A stretch of 64,000 nucleotides of DNA from Prunella strophiata (taxonomy: Eukaryota > Chordata > Aves > Passeriformes > Prunellidae), in contig JAZBQD010000017.1 in assembly GCA_036583965.1 (NCBI GenBank), positions 23,160,385-23,224,384 of the forward strand. The letters run 5' to 3'. Shown here one piece after another: positions 1 through 11,000 of this stretch. The notes under the pieces are model-generated. The model ran no database searches. It worked only from the letters and a program-made list of their open reading frames with translations, and was not told where the DNA came from. Within the stretch, counting starts at the first letter, position 1, and the number at the start of each line of letters is the position of its first letter. A program made the position numbers and the translations under genes.

Positions 1-216
1 AAAAAAAAGAGTAATGCCATGGAAGGGGCATTACTCTTTCCTTTTGAACAAAAGCCACAACCAAGAATTCTTTCCTGAACTTGCCAGAAAGTCTTTGAAA
101 GGGTCATAAACCAAATTCTGCACAGAAAGTAGGGGAGTATCTTCTGCATTGTCTCTTCCTTCTCAATTTTTTACTTCCTTTTTCTCTATATATTGCATTT
201 ATTTATTTCCCATTGA

Positions 217-475
217 ATCATAGAATGGTTTTGATTATAAAAGATCTTTAAGACCATTGACTATAACCATTAACCTATCACTTGCAGGCTCAGCAGCAAT
301 CCATGCTCCTAAGTGCCACATCTACACATCTTTTAAATATCTCCAGGGATAGTGACACCCTTCAGACATCATAGATAAAGATACTAAACCAAACTGGCTC
401 CAAAACTGGGCCCTGGGGAACACCACTTGTGACTGGCTGCCTACTGACCTTAACTCCATTTCCACCTTGTCCTCC
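217..475 (-). mobile_element. CR1 LINE fragment, rearranged
   Basis: Starts at 217 with AATCATAGAATGG, the complement of the CR1 3' terminus, followed by CR1-like text: the stretch on small clauses around ACATCTACACATCTTTTAAATA (split here at 20 bases: ACATCTACACATCTTTTAAA) and CTGGGGAACACCACTTGTGA. The order suggests internal deletions. Non-autonomous and not translatable. Confidence 0.75.
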
Positions 476-671
476 AGGGAATTACAAACTGCATCTGTGG
501 TGTAAAACACCTGGCTGTCATCTTGAAGCTTGCCACAAAGATGGTTTAGGCTTTCTGGAGGAGGCACAGAGAAAGACAACACAAATGAGGAACTGGAAGG
601 ACTCTGAGCAGTGGACAAGAATGTTCAGCAAGAGGTTGGGCATGCAAGGACTAAAGAAGGGAGTAGCAGAT

Positions 672-689
672 CTAACCCTAACCCTAACC
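672..689. repeat. Short interstitial telomere-like tract (CCCTAA)~3
   Basis: Three consecutive copies of the vertebrate telomere hexamer in CTAACC phase, 18 bp in all. Short enough to be chance or a relic of double-strand break repair. Confidence 0.6.
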
Positions 690-2348
690 ATTTGAAGTCT
701 AAGCAGCTAAGGGGAGAAAGGCTTTGATTAACAAGAAACAGGCTGACTTGCATTTGCTCCTGCTGGGCCCAGGTCATGAGAGGCAGTGCTGCCCACCCAG
801 ACACACCTATTCTGAAGGGGCACAAAAAGGCACAAAGCAGGAAGGGAGTGTTGGCCCAGGCGATGCAGGGAAGTGCACTGCAGGCTCTGGGCACTGTGAT
901 CTCACATGTGCTGGCTCTGTGCTCTCAGAGCTCCAGCTCTGCGTGCTCCTACTGCGCGCTGAGGCTGCTAGCAGCAGCGCTGCACGTGTTGTGTGTTTAA
1001 TGTTAACAGATCGCCATATAAACAGTCTGGCTTTCCCAGCAAATGGTGATCCAGGGCTTAAGCAGAAAATCCCAGAGGTATCACAGTGCATTTTCATGAG
1101 ACGTGATTTATTTTGCAATTGTATGTTTTGGCTTTCTGCTTGTTATGTCCAGTAATCAAGCTCTATGGGGCTCCTTTACATTACACACGCCATGCCATGG
1201 AAAGCCCAGCACCAAGGCATTAGTCATGAATCACCAGGATCTGGAGAGATGAATAAACTTGAACTCTTCTCATTTTTTATTTTTTACTTAATAATGCTTA
1301 GAGTGATTAGGAACACAAACTTCTTTTTCTGTCATTTCGCTGAAGCAGACACTTGGCTTCCATCAGTGTGTAAGTGATTGGCTTCTCTAACAAAAGGCAG
1401 GGGGCTAATGAACCCTTTACATAAGTCCTCTTTTCTTCAAAATGTGAAAGAGGATTTAGCAGAAAAAATAGAGTCTTAAAGAGCTATACTCAAACCGCAC
1501 TGAAAGAATCATTTTATTTCACTTCTGCCCTCTTCCTATGGCTATGCAGATCTATGCGTGGACACATCCATTTCTATACATAATCCAACCAGATTTGGTT
1601 TAGTTAACCTTCTGTGGTTAAATCCAAACTGGGGACACATTGTAGGAGAAACATGTCCATGCACAAAAAAACAAGGAAAGGAAGGTGAAGAGCAAAAGGA
1701 AAAGGAAGAAAGCAGGGGGAGGAAGGAAGAAATAGGAAGAGGGAAAAGAAGCAGTAAGTTTGTTTTCTATGTGTAGGAAATGTTTTCTGTATAGAAACAA
1801 GATGAGGTCTGAGGTTAAATGGTGCAAATGTGGACTTCAAAGAAAGGGCATATAAGAATCACAAACAGGGTGGATTAAGTGATTTACAGGAAATAACCTG
1901 TCCCTTTGCTGCTTGTGTTTTAGCCCTATGCTATCTCCTGGAAGAGACAAGCCTGTGCCTTGATACAGTTTTTGATTAATTCCCCTCCACATTCAAAAAT
2001 ACCAGCTCTCCCCAAAAAGGGTATTTCTTTCACGCTCCATATTACACATGCCAAATACTTTATTGTACTAGATACAACCTCTAAACATTTACAGTAAGTG
2101 CACTTAGTAACAAAATTGTTTGCCAAAGCTCATTGGCTCTCTCAATACTTTTGAATTACAAACATGGCTTTATTTAAACAGGAAAAATTAACAGATTCCT
2201 GAGTCTCCCACATACACTTCTGGTTATCAGAATTTTATCACAGGCAAAAGGGAACATTTCATGGAGGCTTTTGCTAAAATTCTGGCAGCTATTAGTGTGT
2301 TGGATTTCCATGTACCGCAGAAGACAGCAGCATAGTTTAATATCCTTG

Positions 2349-2443
2349 TGTTTTGTGTTTTTCTTGTGGTTTTTTTAGTTTGTTTTGTGAGGTTTTTGTT
2401 GTAATTGTTTTGTTTTGGTTTGGGTGTTTTGTTTGCTTTCTTT
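2349..2443. repeat. G/T-rich low-complexity tract
   Basis: Irregular TTTTG/TTTGG runs over about 95 bp, with no coding content. Confidence 0.7.
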
Positions 2444-5400
2444 AAATATCAACCTCTTTTGTCTTCTTGATAGATTTAGAAAAGAGGAGCTGGGTGAATA
2501 GCTTCTTAGAAAATCCTCTAAGAGAGGAAAATGGAAGGAAATATAATGGAACATTCTCTTAAGGAGCTGTGGCTGGACAGGTGTAGATGTTAGTAAAGCC
2601 AACTCTCTATTGGAAGTGGCCTTTCCAATCAAATGGAAAAGCCGAGCAATTTGTCTGAACAAATGAGATTGCAGTTGCAAATCCCCTTCTCACAGACATC
2701 AGTGTACAGCACAGACTGATGCCCCCCAGCAAGAACTGGTTTGAAAGGACACAACAGGCACACTTGCAGTAACAGGAAAGCCCTTAACAGGACCAGAAAA
2801 AGGAAAAGCCTATATTTACCTCTGCAGTGAGTGGAAAAACTAGCCAGTTTGCTAAGACTGACCTCTGCCAGCTACATCCAGTCTTGCAGTCAGAAGAGAC
2901 CCAGAACAAAGACAGGGACCCAGGGATGGGGTCATGCCTCCACACGGGGTGGGGACAATGCCCTAGAGAGACGCCTTTGCCCAGTCTGCTTTGCATCACC
3001 TTGATTCATACAGACTGAAAGACAGACCAGGGGTGTTTGCATCAAAGCCCCTCCATTTGGTGGTGTTGTTTTTAATCCCACCTGGTAAAACCAATCTGTG
3101 TGGTGGACTTCTATTTCTTTCACAGAAAAAGCTGCATGTTTTTTGCCTGTGGATACCTACTGCAGACAGATCTGGTTGCAGCAGTGTCACAGACAGGATC
3201 CCTGGATGGTATTACAGTAGTTAAGTATGGTATCTAGTAGCATACTTCTGGAGCAACACAAGGTCAGAAAAAGTTACAAAACCTGCATCAGAAGCAGAGC
3301 CCACTTCAGTTTCCCCTGACACACTGCTCCTGGGACCCAGACTGGCCATGATTAAACCCATGCCCACCAAACTTGTACAGACCAAAAGACAGTCCATGGA
3401 CTGACCTGAAAAGTTTAATTTCACTGCAATCCCATGCTGGGACAAATTTATGTTGATATTCAGAAGTTACTTAGCAGAGAAAGGAGAACTAAAACACTGA
3501 GCGTAAGACATGTCCTTTCCTCTTTGACATCCAAGTTACCCAGGCTTAGTTTGCCCCATCAAGACAGCAGGCCTGCCCTTTCCTTTTCACAAGTGGCCTA
3601 CTCCAAGCCTTTGTGGCCTGATTGCTTAAATGCTGTTACAGCTGTGACTATTTGGCAAAGGAAGAGTTAAAAAAACCAATGTGGCAACTATTTAAAAAAA
3701 CTCCGTTACTGGTGCACTATGGACAGAGAGGTATGCTTTATTTTAGGAATCACTGAAAAAGCCTTTTTTTGGTCTTCCCTCTCTTCTATCTGCCCAGCTT
3801 TCAGTATCTCAGTCAGAAGCCAGCCTGAAGCTGCCAAGGGATCCCAGAAAACTCAGAACAAAAAAAGGTGCTGACGAGAAAATCAATGTGTCAAACATAC
3901 GTAGAATATATTTTCAATTTTTTATAAAAAAGTTGTGCTTTTTCTGACCAATAGGTTACCTACCTTCTGTATATATCACAGCAACAGGGATTTAAAATTC
4001 AAAGGTCATATTTTTAATTAGTTTTCAGATTTATACTGCCACTGAAAATACATTAAGTAGAAAAACACATTTTCCTTGATCTGCAAATGATATTCCTTTT
4101 AATACACAACTTCCCACCACTACAATTGCTGACACAAACACCATTACATTTGAACTTCAAGTGGATTTACTTGGACCAGAGGCAATCAGCAACAAAAGAA
4201 TTTTAATGACTGTGGGAGGATCGTCGGTATTTTAAGAAGTCTTCTAAAACCTTTTGAAGAATTTGAGATAAGTAAAAATAAGTGGGGCAATCTTTTTCCC
4301 TAAGTACCTTGCACCATATTTTCACATAGCAGAAGTGAGTTCTACAACTGCACAATGAGGCTGGAAAATCTAAATAAAAGAGCAAAACTTAAAAAAAATT
4401 CTGAGATGGCAACAAATGGTTGGGAACCATTCTAAGGAACACAGCATAGAATCCTTCTATTCCAGGCTCTGGTTTTTATTCTCTTTGCTCACTGGAGCTT
4501 TAATTTCATTAGCTTGCGAAGAACTACTCAATTCACAGATCAGATTTCTCAAGGATATAGGAAAAACATGTCAACAACACAAAGCACTAATCAAATTGTG
4601 ATACAGCAGCCATATGCTCAGTGAGTTCCTCTAGCAGAATTGCACAAGCAATGTTCCTCCTGTTGCATTTGATCTGAAACATTGCATTTCACCTTTTAGA
4701 AGAAAAGCCACCTGTTGTCAGACATGCTCCTGGATTAATATACCTGACAACTGAAATTTAACCACTGCTAAGAGTTCAAAAGGTTCACCTTCTTGGATTG
4801 CTGAGTGCCTCCTTGGGTTGAACTATGTACCTGAACAGCAACTGCCCTCTGTCACAATCACAGTGATGACAGAAAACCTCCTTAGGCATCTGTCTTCACT
4901 AGAGGCCTTTGGACCCATCCATGCTCAAACAACCACACCACTCCTCTTTTCAAGTTATTCACCCATGGCTTCTCAAAACCCACCAGACTTCCAGCAGGTT
5001 AAACTAGAGTGAATAATTTGCTGCTATTTTGTAACATCATCCTCTCACCCTATCCAGATGAGATTCAATAAAAGCATGCAAATAGCAGTGAAAAGAACAC
5101 TTGGAAAGGGCAACCCCTCCAGCCTGAAACCCCCAAAATCCTATAATAAAGTCTCTATGATCTACTTCTGTGGGGATGTTAGGGGCAGGGAAAAGTGCTC
5201 TTGCTGGATCCAAGAAAGAAAGCACTCTTGGGAAAAATAAATTATTATTCAGTCAGATGTTTTTGGAGGCAGTCTTACCCTCTCCTTTCTTCTGCTTACC
5301 TGCACTAGTTCAAGTATCAAGCAGGCACTAAGGAAAAAACATGAGTGGATTAGCAAGCAGATGCTTTTAAATGAAAAAGTTCATACAGCCTGTTCTTCTG

Positions 5401-5887
5401 TTTCTCAGTACAGTTCTGTGAATAAAACCAAATCAACCTGTACATTCACTTGCTCTCAAATACAGTCAGAAAAAAGACTGGTTTTTGTTCAAAGCAAGTG
5501 GATATATTCAAAAACTTGGTCAGCCAGCAGACAATGTAATGTTTATTCTCTCTGCCTACTCCACCTTCCACAGTGTCCACACAAAACTAGCTTGACAGTT
5601 CAGGAGGATTTCAGTTTTATTGAAAGCACTGTCATTAACTCTCACTTCATTCAGTGGAGGCAGGATTTGTTCACTTGTTTCTCTTCCCTCTCTCAGCAAG
5701 GAACTACCTATTCCAAGCAATTTTTTGCTTGGAAGCATAAAATCCAAGCATCTCCTCAAAGCAAGAGATGCTGAAAACACTGGACTTTGCTGAGCTGATC
5801 CTCTACCCTCCATTTTTTCCCTGTCCAAATAGGAGAACATAATCCCTTAAGTTACATTCCAGTATGGTACAATAAAGGATATATATC

Positions 5888-6050
5888 TCTGGGTTTTTTT
5901 GTTTTGTTTTGTGGGGTTATTTTTTTTTTTGAGTATGGTTTATTTTTTTCTTGTTTTGTTATGTTTTTTCCCCCTTTTTTGTTTTGTTTGTTTGGGTTTT
6001 TTTGTTTGTTTGTTTTTTTTTGTTTGTTTTGTTTTGTTTTGTTATGTAGA
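5888..6050. repeat. T-rich (TTTG/TTTTG)n low-complexity tract
   Basis: About 160 bp of T runs broken by single G residues, including a (TTTTG)n stretch near 6027-6042. Short open frames here only encode Phe, Leu and Cys runs. Confidence 0.85.
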
Positions 6051-6360
6051 CAAATTACAATGATGAGAACAGCGCCAGGAATTTACTGTTGAAATATTTT
6101 ACATTGTTAGGGGAACACACAGTTTCCTGGAAAGAGGTCCCAAGTTTTTTATCAGCAGGATCCCACCTTTGCTCACATCTACCCCTCTTAATGAGTTTCA
6201 TTTACTATCAGTGATTCTTGGTAACTGAGGTTCACATGAGTGACATCTCTCTTCAAAACACTCTCTTATGAAAAAAAAACCCACCTGTTAGCTTAGGTAT
6301 TTAAAACACATGTGGTTACTCTCTGTAATATAGTCCAGTCATTTGCAAAGGATGACTACC

Positions 6361-6382
6361 TTGTAAAGTGTTGACTTTACAA
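6361..6382. other. Perfect 9-bp hairpin with GTTG loop
   Basis: TTGTAAAGT at 6361-6369 pairs with ACTTTACAA at 6374-6382 around a 4-nt loop. It lies about 390 bp past the distal LPAR1 poly(A) signal. Function unknown. Confidence 0.4.
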
Positions 6383-6769
6383 AATAAAACAGTGATTGGC
6401 TCTTAGTAGCCCACTGCTTTTGAAATGAAGGAAGCATCATTTGAATGGTACCCTACAAATACTACTCAGTGCAAAAATGCAGAAGGTGTTTTGTTTTCAA
6501 TTACAAGAAAGGTTCCATAGAAACATACCTTTTCTTTTTGGCCATTAAAAATGGGTATGCTTTTTGCCATGAACAAGAAAAGCATTCCAAGAATATGCCA
6601 TAAATACAATTTTTTGCAATCTACCAACCTGACTGAAGCCCTTTAAGAGCCTTAGGGATGTGTCCTACTTTAAGAACTTATCCATAAAAAACTTGGTACC
6701 CCTCACATGTTACAAATTTCATACTGCACTTCAAAGAAGAACCTCATATACATTGTGACTAAAGTACTG

Positions 6770-6775
6770 TTTATT
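6770..6775 (-). terminator. Candidate distal polyadenylation signal (AATAAA) for LPAR1
   Basis: A second minus-strand AATAAA 74 nt further downstream. Cleavage would fall near 6745-6755, at a CA-containing stretch. With the first signal it suggests tandem poly(A) sites giving 3'UTRs differing by about 75 nt. Confidence 0.45.
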
Positions 6776-6843
6776 TCATAATCTAAACAAACACTGGAAT
6801 ACAGTCTATGTTTTTCTACTTTCCGGCAGACTTTACAAAGAGC

Positions 6844-6849
6844 TTTATT
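6844..6849 (-). terminator. Candidate proximal polyadenylation signal (AATAAA) for LPAR1
   Basis: Plus-strand TTTATT reads AATAAA on the LPAR1 strand, 658 nt beyond the stop codon and preceded by an A-rich stretch. Cleavage would fall near 6820-6830. Confidence 0.45.
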
Positions 6850-7273
6850 TTTTTTTCATAATTAAAACAATCTGCATACACACAGAACATGCATTCTCTA
6901 ACACCAGTAATGAAGGTAAGAAGAGTCAGTTTCCCTCATCTTCCTGTTGCCTGTGTTAGAAAAAAATACTTTTCTTTTTACTGTAGTTATGACAGTGTGG
7001 CTAAGGATACAAAGACTAGAGCACAGTTTTACTCCCTGCACAGAAAATGTTCATCACAAGCATGCTGATGGTGATACATATTACATGTCTATTAAATGAT
7101 AGGCATATTTTTATCCCCTTTACTCCCTTTTTAAAAATACTAAGTGGCTACATGTAAATGCAGTGAAGCAGGTATAAGCTTAATTAATCAGAGTTGATTC
7201 AGACTGGCACCAAGATGCAGCAAAGTCCAACAAAGTCTCAGCAAGGCCTTCTGTGGGCTACTGATGGCCTCTT

Positions 7274-7326
7274 CTGCAAAGCAACGACTTTCTACTTTTT
7301 CAAAGTAGAAATCAAAGGCTTTGCAG
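7274..7326 (-). promoter_or_regulatory. Stem-loop in LPAR1 3'UTR
   Basis: Two perfect stems are nested. The inner is 10 bp (7289-7298 with 7302-7311) around a 3-nt loop; the outer is 9 bp (7274-7282 with 7318-7326). A symmetric 6x6 internal loop separates them. It lies 181-233 nt after the stop codon in the transcribed strand. A role in mRNA stability or protein binding is inference. Confidence 0.5.
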
Positions 7327-7506
7327 CACGGCCAATCCTGTGGACAGGGCAGTCTGCGTTGGGGCGTGTCAGGCCCCCTGGAAAAGATGCACTTGTAGTC
7401 CATTAGTGTTTGAGAAATCGTGAGTGGGTTACCTTCCCCGGGGCCGCACCTGCCCTGCCCGCAGCGTCCCTGCTGCTCTTTGTGGGTCACAGGGCTGGCT
7501 GTGGGC

Positions 7507-7808
7507 TCACACCACGGAGTGGTCATTGCTGTGGACGCCAGCCAGGATGGTGTGGTTCAGGGAGGAGGCCGAGCGGTCCGAGCCCTCGGTGGGGCCGTTG
7601 GCGCTCTCGCTGCGCTGGCAGCACAGGATCTGCTTGAACGTCGCACTCATTTCCTTGTCCCGGTAGGAGTAGATGATGGGGTTCATGGCAGAGTTGAACT
7701 CTGCCAGGAGCAGGAAGAACTTTTCATAGGCCAGGACATTGCACTGGGGACAGCAAACATCGAGGAGCAGCAAGACTAATCCTGGGGTCCAGCAGATTAT
7801 GAAAGCAC
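7507..7808 (-). CDS. LPAR1: LPAR1 terminal coding exon (TM6, TM7, C-tail)
   Basis: Completes LPAR1. The acceptor is TTTCTAG with AG at 7810-7809. The first two bases (GT) complete the Gly codon whose first G ends the upstream exon, restoring the frame exactly; this TM6 intron position is conserved in LPAR1-3. The exon adds 99 residues, giving 346 from the Met in the upstream exon. Visible motifs: CWTP in TM6 (252-255), K276 (human K294, a ligand-contact Lys), NPIIY in TM7 (289-293), Cys309-Cys310 as likely palmitoylation sites, a Ser-rich tail and the C-terminal HSVV PDZ ligand. The stop is TGA at 7509-7507. I see no frameshift or missing key residue. The few differences from human as I recall it (for example Asn for Asp in the third extracellular loop, Lys for Arg in helix 8) are conservative. 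Confidence 0.97.
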
Positions 7809-8029
7809 CTAGAAAGAGAAAGAATGGATAAAACACAAAGTCTACAAATATACTAATGCACCATTACTTGTCAAAACACCACAAGAACCATCCAGACAGA
7901 AGCAGCGATGCTTAATTTTCTCTTTCAGGAGCATTGTTCCCACACACTCTTTTCACTGACCCGATGAGAGGGATGCCTTTCAAAGATCTGTAAATGGTTA
8001 TGGGCAGCACATCAAAAGAGCAAGACACA

Positions 8030-8055
8030 CCCCCAAGCCCCAGCCCCAGCCCCCC
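8030..8055 (-). promoter_or_regulatory. G-quadruplex motif upstream of terminal LPAR1 exon
   Basis: On the transcribed (minus) strand this reads G6-CT-G4-CT-G4-CTT-G5: four G runs with 2-3-nt loops, a textbook quadruplex-forming pattern. It lies 221 nt upstream of the terminal exon's acceptor, inside the pre-mRNA, where it could influence splicing or elongation. The effect is inference; the motif is seen directly. Confidence 0.6.
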
Positions 8056-11000
8056 ACCATCTGAAACTCTGCTTGGCAAATACATTTACATTTAAAGTTG
8101 ATAATGAGGAACATTTTTTCCCTTCAGCTAGAGATCTCTGACTAATCAATCTCTTGATCAGAAGAAACAATACTGCAATTTACTTCTCAAACTAATAACA
8201 ACAAAGAAAACCTTTCTGTGAGTGCTGTGACTGAAGCATCAGTAATAGAAAAAGAGTGGCGCAGGCAGCAATTCTCAAGAAAAAGAAAGCCTGGGTTTTG
8301 TTAAGCCATTTCAGCCCCATTATGTAATGGAAAGTCCTAAACACACTTCCTTCTTGCACTGAAATGCCGTCCTTCAACGGATCTACTTCTTTTCTTAGGG
8401 CTCTATTCAATCAAAATTCAGAGGCTCATCAGGCTTCAATAGTGTCGAAGCCACAGAGTCTTACACCGATTAAAATGCTTCCCCCCTCCTTTCTCTGTTT
8501 TCCAAAGCTCTGAGGAGAACAAAGCCCAGAACAAAATTCAGAGCTCAATGCAGAAATTAAATCAAATGCTTTGTACTTTATTGGGAGTACTGAATTAAAG
8601 GAAGATTGTAACTCCTTGCAGGGTTAGAGAGGCTTTAAATATAAGCTCTGCTAGGGAAACCCTTACACACCAATCATGTCAGAACAAAGACGGGGCTCCT
8701 GAGATTTTCCAGACTGCTTTACTGAGGTGAAAACCAAAGTCTTATCATCACTGAGCAGGATCAGCACATGCAGCAGCAATAAGGGTTTCCCAGCACTATG
8801 CTGAGAGCGCTGTTTTCAAACTGGTTCTGCTGTCACTGTGGTATTTATTAGTTTACATACTGCTCCCGTTTTTATTACAGTGATGGTCTCTTGCAGTACT
8901 AGCACCTAAGTCAGTTCCCACACCAGGCAGATTTTGCCATGCTTGCCAGGAAGGTGCCAGCAATTTCCAGCTTGGGCAGTGAAAACTGTAAGCTGTGCAG
9001 TTTGGACAGCAGATCCACCTAGATCAAATAGAAGACGATTTTCCAAAGGGCTCTGCAAGCCTGCAATACACACCAGGTGACAGACACTGGTTACCAACCA
9101 AGAAACCACACACACGGGCTTTTTACACACCAAAAAGCATCCCTAAACTGAGGTTGATTGCAACTAATAGTGCCACACAATGCCTATTGCTTTGCTGACC
9201 AACAAAGCTTGCCAATGGAAAAAAGCTGGGGACTGAATTGCCAGTTGCCAGGTCAAAGCATTGAGCCCTTTCACCAAATTATTTTGTTAGGGTCTCTGGC
9301 AGCAATTTGACAGCATTGGGATGAAACTCTCCCACGCTGAGGTAGCATCAAACACATGAACTTACTTCATAGCTTTTGTCTTTTTGCAGCTCTTTTGGAT
9401 TCCAGCAGTCCCAGAAAAAGAAACCCATGCAAATGACTACAGGCTTTTGTCCCTTCCTTGTACCTGTTGCCATAAGAGTAGAAAACTGCATCTCTTTATT
9501 TGCAGTATTGTCCATGCTGATAGAATCTGCTCCCTGCACAGAAAAGCTCTGCTGAGCTGCTTTTTGCAGAAACTAAGTCATTAATCCAAATTCAACCACT
9601 AACTGTTGAAATTGTGCATGTTGTGTTCAACCTCCCAGCTAGTAAGGCAGCAGTGGACTTTGTTCTAGCTTAAGCATATATTTTCTTCACTATAGGCTGC
9701 CTTGGGAGAACAACATCAGAGATGAGAACACTGCAAGACATGGGATCTACAGTGAAGGACAAAAGACAATGACAGCATCCTCACCAGGCCTGTAGCAGAA
9801 AAGTCCAATGTGGAAACAATGGAGCTAGCAGGAAAGCTCCCATAGCATTGTTCAAAGTTGCAATTGAAGGCTTCCATTTTTTTTTTTTTTAAATCTGTTG
9901 CTAAGGAACAACAGAACATTCTGCTGGCATAATTTTTGATGTGTTAGAAACAGCAACAAAAAGCTCTATGGTAAGGCAGATAGGAATTTGCTCCTGAGAA
10001 AGCCCCAAAGTAATCCAGAAAAATTCACATGCAGCCCACTGCATTGAAGACTTGTCTCAGATGGGGTTCCTGAGCTTCTCTGGGTTCCTCAGTATCTCAG
10101 ACAGGTCTGATAACCTATGTGCTGAGGCTTGATTGGCTGCACTCAAGAAAAAGTGGACTGTGGTTGAGCAACCAACTAATTGCTCTGTGCAGCTCAAGCT
10201 ACACTGAAAAATGATAAAAACAAAAGTTGCCTTCCCACCCAGCTCTGGAAGGAAGTCACCATTGTGCAAGTTGTGACCCTTCTGCTCCTAGCAAAACATC
10301 CCCCCATGCTAATGGCTCTGGCAGCTTAGTAAGTGCTTGTAAATGGTGACACAAAAATGCCTTGGGTTTGGTCACTTTTTATTTAACTGTTGGTACACTG
10401 GAAAACACTGAGAAGCATCACTCACAGTAAGGATGTGTTTGAGTTAGGTACAGAGGAAAACATAAACGTCAGGCTCTCAATACTTCAGATTTAGGAAAAT
10501 TCATCTGTTAAATATGGAATTATTTTTCTGTAATGAAAACAATGATTGAAATTTATTTTATTTCCTCTTAGAATATTTGTTGAAGCAAGCTGGAAGTGAG
10601 ATTAAATTCTTCCCCTCCCAGAAATCTGTTGTGAATTGACTTCACCAAGAATGAAGATCTAAAAATACCGCATTTAATAAAACAGTAACATCCAAAAGCT
10701 TCCTGCTGCCATATACTGGAAAGCCTTAAGCATACACCAAAATATTGATGTTTTTCTGCTCAGAATCAGAACTGAGAGCAGTATAAAGTGTTAGTAATTT
10801 CCAGGTGCATCTTAACATTTTACAAATTTGGTCAAACCTAAATTACAATGCCATACAAAGCAGATCTGTTGCATTCAGTGACTTAATATTTGTGGATATG
10901 CCACAGTCATACCATGGCACTAGGAGAGCCCAACATACTTGAAAAGAAGTGCAGACTTTATGTGCTTGGGTGTCTGAAGAGCACTGTTGTCTGGACAGAG

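Larger units (their letters stand above)
1..6749. other. Flank downstream of LPAR1
   Basis: No exon of a neighbouring gene is recognisable on either strand. The interval holds a CR1 fragment (217-475), a short telomere-like tract (672-689), G/T-rich low-complexity DNA (2349-2443, 5888-6050) and a small hairpin (6361-6382). The other open frames are short, lack recognisable domains and overlap each other on both strands, as expected by chance. Confidence 0.6.
6750..7506 (-). other. LPAR1: LPAR1 3' untranslated region
   Basis: About 755 nt between the LPAR1 stop and the second of two AATAAA signals on the minus strand. It has no coding content and contains a two-part hairpin at 7274-7326. The end is inferred from polyadenylation signals only, without transcript evidence; longer 3'UTRs using signals further toward 1 cannot be excluded. 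Confidence 0.6.

Noticed and set aside
7420..7779. Open frame of 119 codons antisense to the LPAR1 terminal exon
   Set aside because: Mirror of strongly constrained coding sequence on the other strand; no independent evidence.
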